Part shown: positions 18,175 through 27,800 of the stretch, one piece after another
Numbering within the stretch: position 1 is the first letter of the stretch
How the letters are laid out: the number at the start of each line of letters is the position of its first letter
Assembly (NCBI RefSeq): GCF_001469215.1
Contig: NZ_LOFH01000002.1
Location: forward strand, 434,001-498,000
Length of the DNA: 64,000 nucleotides
Direction of reading: 5' to 3'
From: Pseudoalteromonas sp. H105
GTDB taxonomy: Bacteria; Pseudomonadota; Gammaproteobacteria; Enterobacterales; Alteromonadaceae
The notes under the pieces: generated by a model
What the model was told of the DNA's origin: nothing
What the model saw: the letters and a program-made list of their open reading frames with translations, nothing else
Databases searched by the model: none
Translations under genes and position numbers: made by a program

Positions 18175-19082
18175 CATTAAGCGCTGTAAGTGTAACCTCA
18201 ACTTTACAGTGTATATTAACCAAGTTAAGTAAAAAATGGAAAGGTGTTAATTCTTGTGCTAAGGGAGTTGATTAGGGTTATACAATGAAAAAGGGAATTA
18301 ATTATTAAACCATCACGTGATGAGTAAAACATCCTAGGATTACATCAATTTACATACATTGCATTCCTGTAATCTAAGATTGTAATTTACTATGAATAAC
18401 TAATGTTCAGTGATAAAACTTACGAATGCACAAAGGCAATGTTTTAGAGTTTTGTTAAGATTTTCTTTTAAAGGTGTTTCCAAAATTACATCATTAATAA
18501 GTAGCTAACTCATATTAAGCATATTATTATGAGTTAGCAGGCGAAGCACTGCCTAAGTTCAATTGGAATTTTTAGATTGTGAATATCCCTATAAAATTGA
18601 ATATCGCAGTGTTAGTTTGTCGATTTTATTTAACACTTAATCATTCACTTTGTAACTGTTATTAATGCGCTTCAGACACGGCTCATCGTATGTACGGATT
18701 ATACTCTTTACCTACGTACAAATTACATAGCGCTACCGCGTTGAACAATTGCATTACCTCAGTCTTCGGAAGATATTGAAATACCGGCATCAAAAGTACG
18801 TTTTATCAATATACGCCTTTAAAATATACCCTTAACTGTTACCACATATATTAACCTTAGCAACAAGATTTACGAAAGTTTTTTGTGCATTAAAGGCTTA
18901 CTATATGCATCCACTTCTTTTGGTTAGAAAAAGACTTTAACGGCATCTTATGAAGGTTTTACAAGCATGCACCATTACTAAGCTTAGAGTAATAAAATCA
19001 CCTTTCAAACTTCATATAGTAACTGAGTTTTACAGCTAGTGATTTAATATTAAAAATTTCTAAACAATAAAGATAAAACACA

Positions 19083-19097
19083 AAGAACACATCATAC
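19083..19097 (-). other. Ter-like site (inner, blocks leftward forks)
   Basis: AAGAACACATCATAC is the second minus-oriented copy, 104 bp to the left of the plus-oriented site. Its non-permissive face looks toward tus, rep and the origin. It would stop a fork leaving the origin leftward. Confidence 0.78.
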
Positions 19098-19200
19098 TTA
19101 ATTTAATCAAGTATTATCTCAACACGGGAGTCAATTGGAAAAAAAGTAATCAGGGAATAGTAAAATTTCTGTAAAATGATATGCTACAGGCAACGATTTA

Positions 19201-19215
19201 GTATGATGTGTTCTT
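19201..19215 (+). other. Ter-like site abutting the tus start codon (blocks rightward forks)
   Basis: GTATGATGTGTTCTT ends at the base before the tus ATG (19216). E. coli TerB lies in the same position and orientation relative to tus and reads AGTATGTTGTAACTAAA; the first ten bases match except one. Tus bound here would stop forks arriving from the left. It would also repress its own gene, because the site occupies the translation initiation region and the likely transcription start. Confidence 0.8.
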
Positions 19216-20091
19216 ATGGCCTCTAAAGTACAAATACGCAGTCAATTTGATTTGCTAAATGATCTAACTGATTTATTTATAGAAGATTTGAAAGAATGTG
19301 AATATTCAAAAGCTGAATTTTATCAGCTGCCCGAAACGGAAAGTAATGATGAAAAGATAGTTCCACACACTATTGAAGTGACCAAACAAACAGGTGAAAT
19401 TGCGCATAGGTCAATTTTAAATTCTTTTACTGATATATATAAAAAATCAGGCTTTAGTTCTCGTGTACTTAAACGTCATCCTGGATTGTTAGTACTGAAA
19501 AATACAAATAAAGAAAATCTTATTGCACGTATACAACAGCTAAATAAAGCAAAAGCGGCTTTTAAAGAGTGTATATTGTCGATTGATAATAATAATGCTC
19601 GTTTTGAAGCAGTTCATAATGCAGTTCCAAACTTAATTACACTTGCGGCATACAGAAAGGTTCATTTTGAACATCAGTCCCCTTTCTCAGTTCGCTTTAC
19701 TTGGATGCACAAGCATGCAACTAAAACATTAACAAAGAAAATGGCATTAGCAATGCTTGAAAAATCCGCTGGCTATTCTAACCCAAGGATGATCGATCAA
19801 CATAGTTGGCAAGCGCTTGTTGCCCAAGAGCAAGTTCGCGTTGCAAGTTTGGGGGATAAAGAAAAACTGAGAATTCGCAGACCAACTAGAGTAAGTCCGC
19901 AGGTAAATGTAAGATACACTGCGCAAAATAGATATCATGTTAGTGCAGCGTTGCCTTTTATTCTGATAAACCCAGAACCAGATGTTAAACTCGGCACTTT
20001 GCCAAATTATATAAAACCTCAAAGTCACCCAAGAAAAAAAGAGTATGATTTTTTAGTGGATAGGCTGTATTTAGAGCAAGTAACGGATTGA
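19216..20091 (+). CDS. tus: Tus-type replication terminator protein
   Basis: The 291-residue protein aligns with E. coli Tus along most of its length: NLIARIQQLNKAKAAF, ARFEAVHNAVPNLITLAAYR, VRFTWMHKHATKTL, LAMLEKS and KLRIRRPTRVSPQVNVRY all have clear Tus counterparts. The pocket that traps the flipped Ter cytosine in E. coli (Phe140, His144, Gly149, Leu150) corresponds to Phe130, His134, Asn139 and Leu140, so only the glycine differs. No Shine-Dalgarno sequence is visible; the Ter-like site runs to the start codon. Tus bound to Ter blocks the replicative helicase from one side only. The gene lies 1.4 kb from the origin side of rep. Confidence 0.93.
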   Translation: MASKVQIRSQFDLLNDLTDLFIEDLKECEYSKAEFYQLPETESNDEKIVPHTIEVTKQTGEIAHRSILNSFTDIYKKSGFSSRVLKRHPGLLVLKNTNKENLIARIQQLNKAKAAFKECILSIDNNNARFEAVHNAVPNLITLAAYRKVHFEHQSPFSVRFTWMHKHATKTLTKKMALAMLEKSAGYSNPRMIDQHSWQALVAQEQVRVASLGDKEKLRIRRPTRVSPQVNVRYTAQNRYHVSAALPFILINPEPDVKLGTLPNYIKPQSHPRKKEYDFLVDRLYLEQVTD

Positions 20092-20194
20092 TCAATAGCT
20101 ATTTCACATTTTGCATTATGTTAAATAGCGCTTTATTTTAATTTTATATAACTAGTGTATTTACTGAAAAAAGTGATTCCCTTTGCTAATACAA

Positions 20195-20223
20195 AAAAGC
20201 CTTTAGTTTTACTAAAGGCTTTT
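20195..20223. terminator. Bidirectional terminator between tus and rep
   Basis: AAAAGCCTTTAGT (20195-20207) pairs with ACTAAAGGCTTTT (20211-20223). It serves the convergent tus and rep genes. Confidence 0.9.
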
Positions 20224-20227
20224 ATAA

Positions 20228-21445
20228 TTAATTATCTTCGACTATTTCTTCTATTTTATCTTCATCTATCAACACTGCATTTTCAACAATTCGCTTACCG
20301 CCTTGAATCTCAATACGTTTATTTTGTTTATTAAGCGTAAGAATCTCATCGCAGAATTGATCAGAAGGATGCATCTCATAGGTGTAATCAATAATATTAC
20401 CAGTTTTATCACCTTTAACATTAGTAATACTGTATTCTGAAATTGCGCCTTTTTCGATTAAATCTTTCATCGTAGTCGTCATATCGCGACGCAACGCTTT
20501 TAATTTATTTTCAGTAATATCATCTGTTGAGTAGATAGAACCATATTTTTCCATGATAGATAGCAATCTGAAATGGTAAGTTTTTCCTGGCGCTGCATAA
20601 CGCCAAAGATGATATAGACGCAACATCATCCAACGTGACAAACCGCGTTTTAACTCTTGCGCACTATTAAAGTAATATCCCTTATATTCAAGGTTATCAA
20701 TCATATTGTGAACAAACGCGTTTAAACATGCCACGCATTTAACATTACCGCCCTGCCCTTTTTTACCACTGAAATGTAATGATGATAAAAAGTTCATATT
20801 AGATTCGTAAAATGAATCATCGATATCTGTATTTTTTGTATCTGTTGCAGAATATTTAAATGATAGTTTAGAACCTTGTAATGCTTCTAATGCTTCTTTG
20901 ATTTGTGGATATGGCATTGACTGGCCAACAGCTTTAAGTTCTTGCGCCAATTCATTCATCGAAAAAACGACGGCGTATTGAATACCGGACTTAAAATTGA
21001 TTTTTACTATCTTCCCTTTAGAGGCTAAACGAATAAGTGCACGTTCAACTTTTTCTTCACGATCAGATGGCCAAACTAAATACTCAACATCTTCACCATC
21101 TTTTCGAGAACTTACCACTGCCGGAGTTATTTTAATCTCACCGTCATACAAAATGCCATCTACTTTTTCAGATATCTTACGAGTAATAATGGTTTTTTTC
21201 GGTGCTTCTTCTAATGGCAATTTTTTATGGCCAGAACGAACAAATCGTCCCCATAAATCATAATGATTAAAAGTATTAGAATAAGCACGTAATCCGTGGG
21301 CCGCATTTTCAATTGAAATACGAACATCTTTATTATCTGTAAATAAAGCTAAACTTTCATTATCGATTGCACTTTCCACCCCGTGGATTTGTCCCCGTAA
21401 TGTATCGGGTAAGTTATCTACCGAGATGTTGACCTTTCGGCTCAT
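20228..21445 (-). CDS. Plasmid-type replication initiator protein
   Basis: The 405-residue protein has no membrane segment. Its centre (about 130-360) looks like two winged-helix units (EEKVERALIRLASKGKIVKI; SRWMMLRLYHLWRYAAPGKTYHFRLLSIMEKYGS), as in iteron-binding plasmid initiators of the RepA/RepB/Rep_3 kind. It is transcribed away from an iteron and DnaA-box region and lies between tus and parAB, so initiation of this replicon is its most likely job. ATG at 21445 is preferred over TTG at 21460 because GGAA lies about 10 nt upstream. I do not recognise the exact family. Confidence 0.78.
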   Translation of the reverse strand: MSRKVNISVDNLPDTLRGQIHGVESAIDNESLALFTDNKDVRISIENAAHGLRAYSNTFNHYDLWGRFVRSGHKKLPLEEAPKKTIITRKISEKVDGILYDGEIKITPAVVSSRKDGEDVEYLVWPSDREEKVERALIRLASKGKIVKINFKSGIQYAVVFSMNELAQELKAVGQSMPYPQIKEALEALQGSKLSFKYSATDTKNTDIDDSFYESNMNFLSSLHFSGKKGQGGNVKCVACLNAFVHNMIDNLEYKGYYFNSAQELKRGLSRWMMLRLYHLWRYAAPGKTYHFRLLSIMEKYGSIYSTDDITENKLKALRRDMTTTMKDLIEKGAISEYSITNVKGDKTGNIIDYTYEMHPSDQFCDEILTLNKQNKRIEIQGGKRIVENAVLIDEDKIEEIVEDN

Positions 21446-21721
21446 TGTTCTTATTTCCAAATTTTATTGCGACAGCTAATAACAACACATATAAAGCTAA
21501 AAGTTAAATGTTTAAGTTAGTATAAACTTGATCTGAGTTTAAAATAAATTTTCAGATCACTATTTTACTAAGCTAGTTTTATTTTACTGGTTTGAGATCA
21601 TATTTTTACTAAGCGACCACTTATAAACCGAATTTTTACTAACTCCAAGCGTATCTATGTCACTTAAAAACTTTATTTCAGTTAAAATTACACGACAAAA
21701 TAGAGATAATTTAAATAGCCC

Positions 21722-21901
21722 TGTGTATAAACATGTTCTGAGTTAGCATAGATCTGATCTGTACTTACTACAGATCAGATCTATACTAATTTACTCACTA
21801 CATTTACATAGCTAGAAGTGTATAACTTTCTATTTTACTTAGTAAAAATCGGATCTTAGGCATTAAAAATGTGCATAATATTGTGTTTAATATGTGCATA
21901 A
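21722..21901 (-). promoter_or_regulatory. Three DnaA-box matches
   Basis: TGTGTATAA (21722-21730) and TGTGCATAA (21870-21878 and 21893-21901) are reverse complements of TTATACACA and TTATGCACA, matching the TTATNCACA DnaA-box consensus. All three have the same orientation and lie among the iterons. Confidence 0.65.
21748..21784. repeat. 15-bp-arm perfect inverted repeat
   Basis: ATAGATCTGATCTGT (21748-21762) and ACAGATCAGATCTAT (21770-21784) are perfect complements around ACTTACT. The arms are two iterons head to head. It could be the rep operator/autoregulation site or the centromere (parS). Confidence 0.75.
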
Positions 21902-22218
21902 CTTCAAAGTTAAAAAGTAGCTTAGTATTATCATGATCTGGCAGTTATGAGAGATCTGATCTTAACGTAGTATAAACATGATCCAACTTTTTACCTTTTA
22001 TTGATTAATATCATATATTTATACCACCTTTTCTAACTCTTAACCTTTATTACCTTATACTCTAACCATATTTAAACTTCTTTATTTATACTAAGCAACT
22101 TTATATCTATAAATTAATTTTTTTATGTCTGCTTATTAAAAGTGATGTCGTCTTAAATAGTTGTTTACAGTCAATTGAATGGACATTATACTTATAGCCT
22201 AACTTTGAGGAATAAAGC

Positions 22219-23457
22219 ATGTCAATTCATAATAATGCATTAGCCACTTACCGGCTTTTAAAAGCAACCGCAGAAGTTGCTGAAAAATCTTTAGAAGGAC
22301 GTATCCAGCATTATCGTGCCCACTTGAAATCTGAAGAGAAAGAGTTAAGAACCTATACTCAAAAAGCAGCAGCTGATCTTTTAGGTTGTAATAATCGCAC
22401 TTTAAAACGCCGTCATGATAACGGTGATTTTGATGAACTTAATATTAAGCGGGGTGCGAACGGTCATTATGCTTACACGTTAGTTAATATTTTTGCTATG
22501 GCTGATATCATGGATATTAAGCCTGATCATCGCTCTGAGTCAGATAAACTACAAGTTATTGTTATCAACTCTTTAAAAGGTGGCTGTGGTAAAACTACAA
22601 GTATGGTTAATATAGCTGCTGCACTAGCTACAACAAATATTAAACGTTATAGAATCGGTATCATCGATTTAGACCCTCAAGGTTCTTCTTCAAGCTTTTT
22701 TCCACCCAGCGAGCCAGATCCAATTACTGTGGGTGATTTAATGCGTGATTGTATTGAGCTTGATAAAGGCGAGACATGGGAAGATTTAGTATCAAACTCT
22801 TTTTTACCAACTCACATTCCTAATATTAGAATGTTGCCATCAGGTATGGATGATTTTTACTTTGAACATGAAACGGCAACCTTGCTTAAAGATAGTTCGA
22901 GTTATGATAAAACACGCCATTACCATAAGTTATTAGAAAAGGTTATTGACCCAGTAAAAGACCAATTTGATATCATTCTAATTGACACCGCACCATCTCT
23001 TAACTTTATGTTTTATAATGCATTAATGTCATCTACAGCCATGTTAATTCCGGTTCACCCTGAGGCCGTTGATTTTGATGCAAATAATAAATACCTCAAA
23101 CGTTTAGGTGAGATTTATCATACTGTTGCATCCTTAGGCCATGAAGGCTGGGATTTTATGCAGTTCTTAGTGACCAATTATGTAAAAGGTAATCACTCTC
23201 AGCGTGATATTGTAAAAGATGTTCGCAGTGCGTTTGGTCGACAAGTTATGAGCTACCCTATTAATCACAGTTCAGCTATAACGGCGAGTTCATCCTCATT
23301 TAATACTATTTTTGATCAAAAAACGTCTGATAGTTTAGCAAGTCGAGAATCATTGATTCGCGCACAAGAAAACATTAAAGATGTTGTTGATGAACTTGAG
23401 ATGTTAATTCGCTCGAATTGGCAGTCTACCCAATCTCAACTTAAAAACCCTAAGTAA
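22219..23457 (+). CDS. parA: ParA partition ATPase (type Ia, with N-terminal HTH)
   Basis: The 412-residue protein has an N-terminal extension of about 105 residues with a helix-turn-helix (TQKAAADLLGCNNRTLKRRHDNGDF), then the deviant Walker A motif (LKGGCGKTTS, about 116-125), the Walker A-prime IIDLDPQGSSS and Walker B-like IILIDTAPSL. This is the type Ia (P1/SopA-like) ParA, which both moves plasmids or chromids and represses its own operon. GAGGAA lies just upstream of the ATG. It is followed by parB after 14 nt. Confidence 0.93.
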   Translation: MSIHNNALATYRLLKATAEVAEKSLEGRIQHYRAHLKSEEKELRTYTQKAAADLLGCNNRTLKRRHDNGDFDELNIKRGANGHYAYTLVNIFAMADIMDIKPDHRSESDKLQVIVINSLKGGCGKTTSMVNIAAALATTNIKRYRIGIIDLDPQGSSSSFFPPSEPDPITVGDLMRDCIELDKGETWEDLVSNSFLPTHIPNIRMLPSGMDDFYFEHETATLLKDSSSYDKTRHYHKLLEKVIDPVKDQFDIILIDTAPSLNFMFYNALMSSTAMLIPVHPEAVDFDANNKYLKRLGEIYHTVASLGHEGWDFMQFLVTNYVKGNHSQRDIVKDVRSAFGRQVMSYPINHSSAITASSSSFNTIFDQKTSDSLASRESLIRAQENIKDVVDELEMLIRSNWQSTQSQLKNPK

Positions 23458-23471
23458 GGTAGTTAATAAAA

Positions 23472-24434
23472 ATGGCAAAAAAACGCAAAAACGACACCCG
23501 CTTAGACCCATTTGCAACAACAATTGGTAACAGTAATTTGGATGAGCTGTTAGAACAAGCTTCTGCTGGCGATGTAATAAAAATGCCTGCCCCAAGCGAT
23601 CCTTCTCGTTCAATCACATTAACTTGTAAAGTTATCCCTCACTCGCAGATTGAACCCGATACAAAAGTGTATGGTAAAAACCGTCGAGTGCAGGCGCTAC
23701 TTAATGAAAAGTCAGTCGCTGACATATTACCCGCAATTGCACATGACGGCCGTAATCAGCATCCTGCATTGTGTTGGGATAAAGGCGATGAAATGCTTGT
23801 ACTAGCAGGCTCTCGGCGTAGAATGGCATGTATTTTAAGTAATGCAGATTATCTTGTCCTTAGCTCTACTGATTTTACTGATTCAGATGCAAAAATACTG
23901 GCTGTTTCGTCTGATCAATATATTGCACCTAGTCTATGGGAGTTAGGCCAAGCCTATCAACAAACCAGAGATGAGTTGATCAGCCAGGGGAAAAAGGGTT
24001 CTTATAGGGAAATATCTGCAATCGAAGGGGTTTCACATACTGCAGTTGCTGATGCAATCAAAGCCTATGAGAACCTGCCTGCAGCGGTGTTAGCACTTTA
24101 TCCTACAGCTAATCATGTAGGTCGTGAAGTTGCTAAAAAGCTTATTGCAGCCAAAGAAAGAGATTCAGAAACGTTTGATGCACTTGTTCAAGAAGTAGCT
24201 AACGATCCTCAATTATTGCTAATTGAAGGAGATGATAAACATGCGATGGCTATTACCAAGGCATTAACAGCCCAAGAACAAACTGTTGGTCGTAAAGAAG
24301 CTGTTTTAGAAAACGATTTTGTAAGTGTTCAGCGAAATTTAAAAAGCGGCGATTTATCTATAAAAATTGATAATAAAGTGATGACTGACAAACGTTTAGA
24401 ACAGCTCACCAAACTGCTAAAAGCGTTCAATTAG
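23472..24434 (+). CDS. parB: ParB partition protein
   Basis: The 320-residue protein has the ParB/Spo0J N-terminal nuclease-like fold (IPHSQIEPDTKVYGKNRR, then LVLAGSRRRMACI near 115-127, the CTP-binding region) and a central helix-turn-helix (GSYREISAIEGVSHTAVADAIKAYENLP, about 175-205). It loads at a parS centromere and with ParA partitions the replicon. It is co-transcribed with parA. The downstream 300 bp contains more iterons. Confidence 0.92.
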   Translation: MAKKRKNDTRLDPFATTIGNSNLDELLEQASAGDVIKMPAPSDPSRSITLTCKVIPHSQIEPDTKVYGKNRRVQALLNEKSVADILPAIAHDGRNQHPALCWDKGDEMLVLAGSRRRMACILSNADYLVLSSTDFTDSDAKILAVSSDQYIAPSLWELGQAYQQTRDELISQGKKGSYREISAIEGVSHTAVADAIKAYENLPAAVLALYPTANHVGREVAKKLIAAKERDSETFDALVQEVANDPQLLLIEGDDKHAMAITKALTAQEQTVGRKEAVLENDFVSVQRNLKSGDLSIKIDNKVMTDKRLEQLTKLLKAFN

Positions 24435-24739
24435 TTAGTATAATATTGATCTGAGGTCTGTCTTAAGTTAGTAAAAGTATGATCTCAGAGCTTTCAATGT
24501 TAGTAAAAATTTGATCTAAAAACCCTCTTTTCCTCCAATTTACCTTGTTTGGATCAGATTTTTACCCACACATACCTGTTTAAATTCGATTTGATCTTAA
24601 AATCCTATCTCCTTAGTAAAAAACTGATCTGTAAGCCCCCCTACTTGTTATTAAGTTGTATATATCTTGTGGCTTAGTTGTGTGTCTTTTGTTTTGTATA
24701 CCCAATTCTTGTTGATAAACCGATTTTTTACCAACTAAG
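24435..24739. repeat. Iteron cluster B (six copies) after parB
   Basis: Copies of the TTAGTAAAAATNTGATCTGA unit start at 24435, 24468, 24500 and 24613 on the plus strand and lie at 24549-24569 and 24718-24739 (degenerate) on the minus strand. The first three are about 32 bp apart, close to three helical turns. The 400-bp region between parB and the helicase holds nothing else that I recognise. It may be an incompatibility/copy-control locus titrating Rep, or parS. Confidence 0.75.
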
Positions 24740-24839
24740 CTACTCCAACCAGTGTGTTTTATTTTATTAAAGCTTTAGCTGGAAGGTGATAAATCATATA
24801 CTGGTAGAATTAATTTTTATTTATACTGCTTTGGCCGTT

Positions 24840-27800
24840 ATGTCTGCTAACTTATCAAAGTCTGATCTTCTTGCTATTTTTGAAGAAATAAAACAAGAAC
24901 AAGAAACCTTATTCCCACTTTCTGAAAGGTTTATTAAACAATTATTTAAGCCTCATGTTCTCAAGCAAGCCAAAGAGTACCTTGCCAATGGCCAGATCAA
25001 CTTCTTAGAGCATAACAAAGATTTTTCCATTATTGACGCGTCTATGTTTGGTAATGAAGGCAGCACATTTACCCAACACATTGAAATAAAAAAATTAGAT
25101 AATGGATACTCTGTCGAAAGGCTTTGTTCATGTAAGGCAAAAACGAGCTGTCGTCATTTAGCCGCCGTTTTACTCAAACTTAAAATAGATCACTCTGGTG
25201 AATATGGTCAAGACTACATAATAAATGACTGGTTTGATGAGCTTAAAACAATCAAACACACCCATAAATTAAGTACTAAGAATGTATTATTGTTTGTGCT
25301 TGATCTTGAAGAAAGTAAATTAATTTTAACGCCAAAAATAGCCTCTTATTCAAATAAAGATCAGTACACTTTAGGTCGAAACCTTACTGACCAACAACTA
25401 AATAGTTTTGTTACTCCTGTTGATCTACTTGAAACTGACTTTAGGCTTTTTAGCTGGATCCGCTCTCAAAACGCATTAGGGAATTTAGAGTTAAAGGGAC
25501 AATGGGGCTTTGCAGCACTTCAACAGCTGATTGCCACGGGGCGTTTGTTTTATGGCCGTTCAAGGCATGCTGTTACTCCTGATAGTGCTGTTGACCTTAA
25601 TTTTAATTGGAATAAATCAAACGACTTAATGCAACTGAATATAACGATTAACGAGAAACCTTCTTGGTTATTATTAAAAACGTCACCACCAACATACTTA
25701 GATACTGACACACTACAAATTGGCCGAATACGCACCCCGTTGAGTGGTGAAGAGGTTGCCCATATTCAATCGATGCCAGCCGTGCATACTGAAAACTTCG
25801 AACGAGTCTTTAAGCAAATTAGCTCAAACTTTGGCGATGGTGTTATTCCTCATTACCAACAAAAGCAAGGGAAAAAGGTTAACCGTCATGCTGATACTTT
25901 TGCCGAAATTGAAGTAAACAATGAGAATAATCAACTTACATTAATACTTGTCTTTAACTACCAAGGTGCAACTTTTCCGCCGAATACAGCTCCTAAAGAA
26001 TTGCTCAACTTAGCGCTTGAAAATACGGTTATGACTGAGTTAACTAACCTCGGATTTACTATATGTAAAGGGGCTTTACATAACCAATTTGTATATAATA
26101 AACAAATAGATGCATTTCAACATTGGTTTAAATACGAAGTGGTACCTAACTTACGTAAACGCGGCTGGCAGGTTGAAGATAAAAATTTGCGTATTAAAAA
26201 ATCATTGCTTCCCGTCAGCGTAGACGTCACACGTGGTAAAGGGCATCAAGTTGTTGGTAAAATAATGATCTCAAAATACAAAGTCGCGCATTTACTTGCT
26301 AATGATAGCCCTGAGTACCAATCATTAAATCGCCAAAGTGAATCGTATTTTTATTTTAAACAAGGTAAAACATTTGCTGTAATTGACAAGCAGATTTTCA
26401 AACTACTTTGCGGGTTCCTTGAGCGCTTTGAATTTATAAAAACACGTGATGAATTACTTATCCCGCTTTCTTACTTGCCTGAACTCGTAGCGCTGAATGG
26501 TATCAATGTAAACATTAGTGATAACAACTTAGAGACTTATCTTAACGAGTTAAATGCAGAATCCCCTACTTCCGTGGTGGCACATTCTGGTTTAAATAAG
26601 GGTGTAAAACTTCGCGAATATCAGCAGCAAGGTGTCAACTGGCTGCACTTTTTAAAGCGACATCAGTTAGGTGGAATCTTAGCTGATGATATGGGATTGG
26701 GTAAGACACTTCAAGTCATTGCGTTTTTAGCAAGCGCTAAGCAGACTGTTCAATCAGGCCCAACATTAATAGTATGCCCAACCAGTCTTGTTAGTAACTG
26801 GCAAAATGAAATGTTTAAATTTGCCAGCAATTTAAAAGTGACCACTGTTTTCGGGTCAGCCCGTGTCGAGCAGTTGCAACACTTGGGTCAGGCTGACTGT
26901 ATCCTCACAACCTACCCTTTATTAAAAAGGGATATTGCTTATTATTCGCCCCTGCACTTTGAAAACATTGTACTTGATGAAGCCCAATATATAAAAAATG
27001 ACAGTGCCCAGATTTCGCGGTTAGTTAAGCGTTTAAACGCCTCATTCAAATTGTGCTTAAGCGGCACTCCAATTGAAAATAACTTATTTGAACTTAAATC
27101 GTTACTTGATTTTGCAATGGACTCTTTGCTTGGATCACAATCGCACTTTAAGAGCCACTTTCAAATTCCCATAGAGCGTGATTCAGATCCCCAAAGAGCC
27201 AGTGAATTAAAAGCATTGATAATGCCATTTATTCTCCGCCGGACTAAAGCGGAGGTTGCGCAAGAGTTGCCACTTAAAACTGAACTTATCAAAGAATTTG
27301 AATTTGAAGAACAACAAAAAGTCATGTATCAATCAATTACGGATGTGCTTGAAGAGAAAATGATCCATTTGTTTGCTGCTCAAGGTGCGCAAAAAAGTAA
27401 ACTCGCTTTTTTAGACGCATTATTAAAATTGCGACAAGTATGCTGTCACCCTAGGTTAGTTGATGCTCACACTGCAGCACAAAGTGCTAAGCTCAATTGG
27501 TTAAGCCAGCATATTCCCTCAATGTTAGCAGAAGGCAGAAAAATCATCATATTTAGCCAGTTCACCTCTGTGCTGGATATTATTGCTGAGCAATTGCAAG
27601 CACAGACTATCCCCTTTAGCCTATTAACAGGGCAAACACGTCATCGCGATAAAGTTATTGAGCAGTTCACTGAAGGAAGTACCTCTGTCTTTCTAATTAG
27701 TTTGAAAGCTGGCGGTACCGGTCTTAATTTAACGCAAGCAGATACAGTGATTCATTTTGATCCTTGGTGGAACCCGGCCGTTGAAAAGCAAGCCACTGAT

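Larger units (their letters stand above)
17902..19199. other. Gene-free replication terminus region
   Basis: About 1.3 kb without a plausible gene: every frame is broken by frequent stops. It holds two identical Ter-like sites at 18160-18174 and 19083-19097, both facing the origin, and the promoter of tus. Otherwise it is AT-rich with scattered short hairpins and no further repeat that I recognise. Such gene-poor DNA beside Ter sites is plausible for a place where forks pause. Confidence 0.6.
21517..21985. repeat. Iteron cluster A (nine copies)
   Basis: Consensus TTAGTAAAAATNTGATCTGA. Plus-strand copies start at 21517, 21743, 21839, 21922 and 21967. Minus-strand copies lie at 21552-21573, 21591-21614, 21623-21642 (degenerate) and 21770-21789. 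Spacing is irregular and both orientations occur. They are likely binding sites for the rep product; ParB binding cannot be excluded. Confidence 0.8.
21446..22218. other. Probable origin of replication (ori) of the replicon
   Basis: This 773-bp gene-free region between divergent rep and parA holds nine iteron-like repeats, three DnaA-box matches, a 15-bp-arm inverted repeat and a very AT-rich stretch at about 21985-22140 (long runs of T, C and A with few G) suited to strand opening. These are the standard parts of an iteron-plasmid or chromid origin. The equally iteron-rich block after parB (24435-24739) could also contribute. Confidence 0.75.

Noticed and set aside
20116..20126. A second exact XerD-arm sequence (TTATGTTAAAT) between tus and rep
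   Set aside because: The 11 bases where a XerC arm should lie match the dif consensus at only about 3 positions. An 11-mer in AT-rich DNA can recur by chance, so the site at 6434-6461 is preferred.
24632..24645. Possible further copy of the dispersed element (TGTAAGCCCCCC)
   Set aside because: Only the left part resembles the element and it overlaps an iteron.
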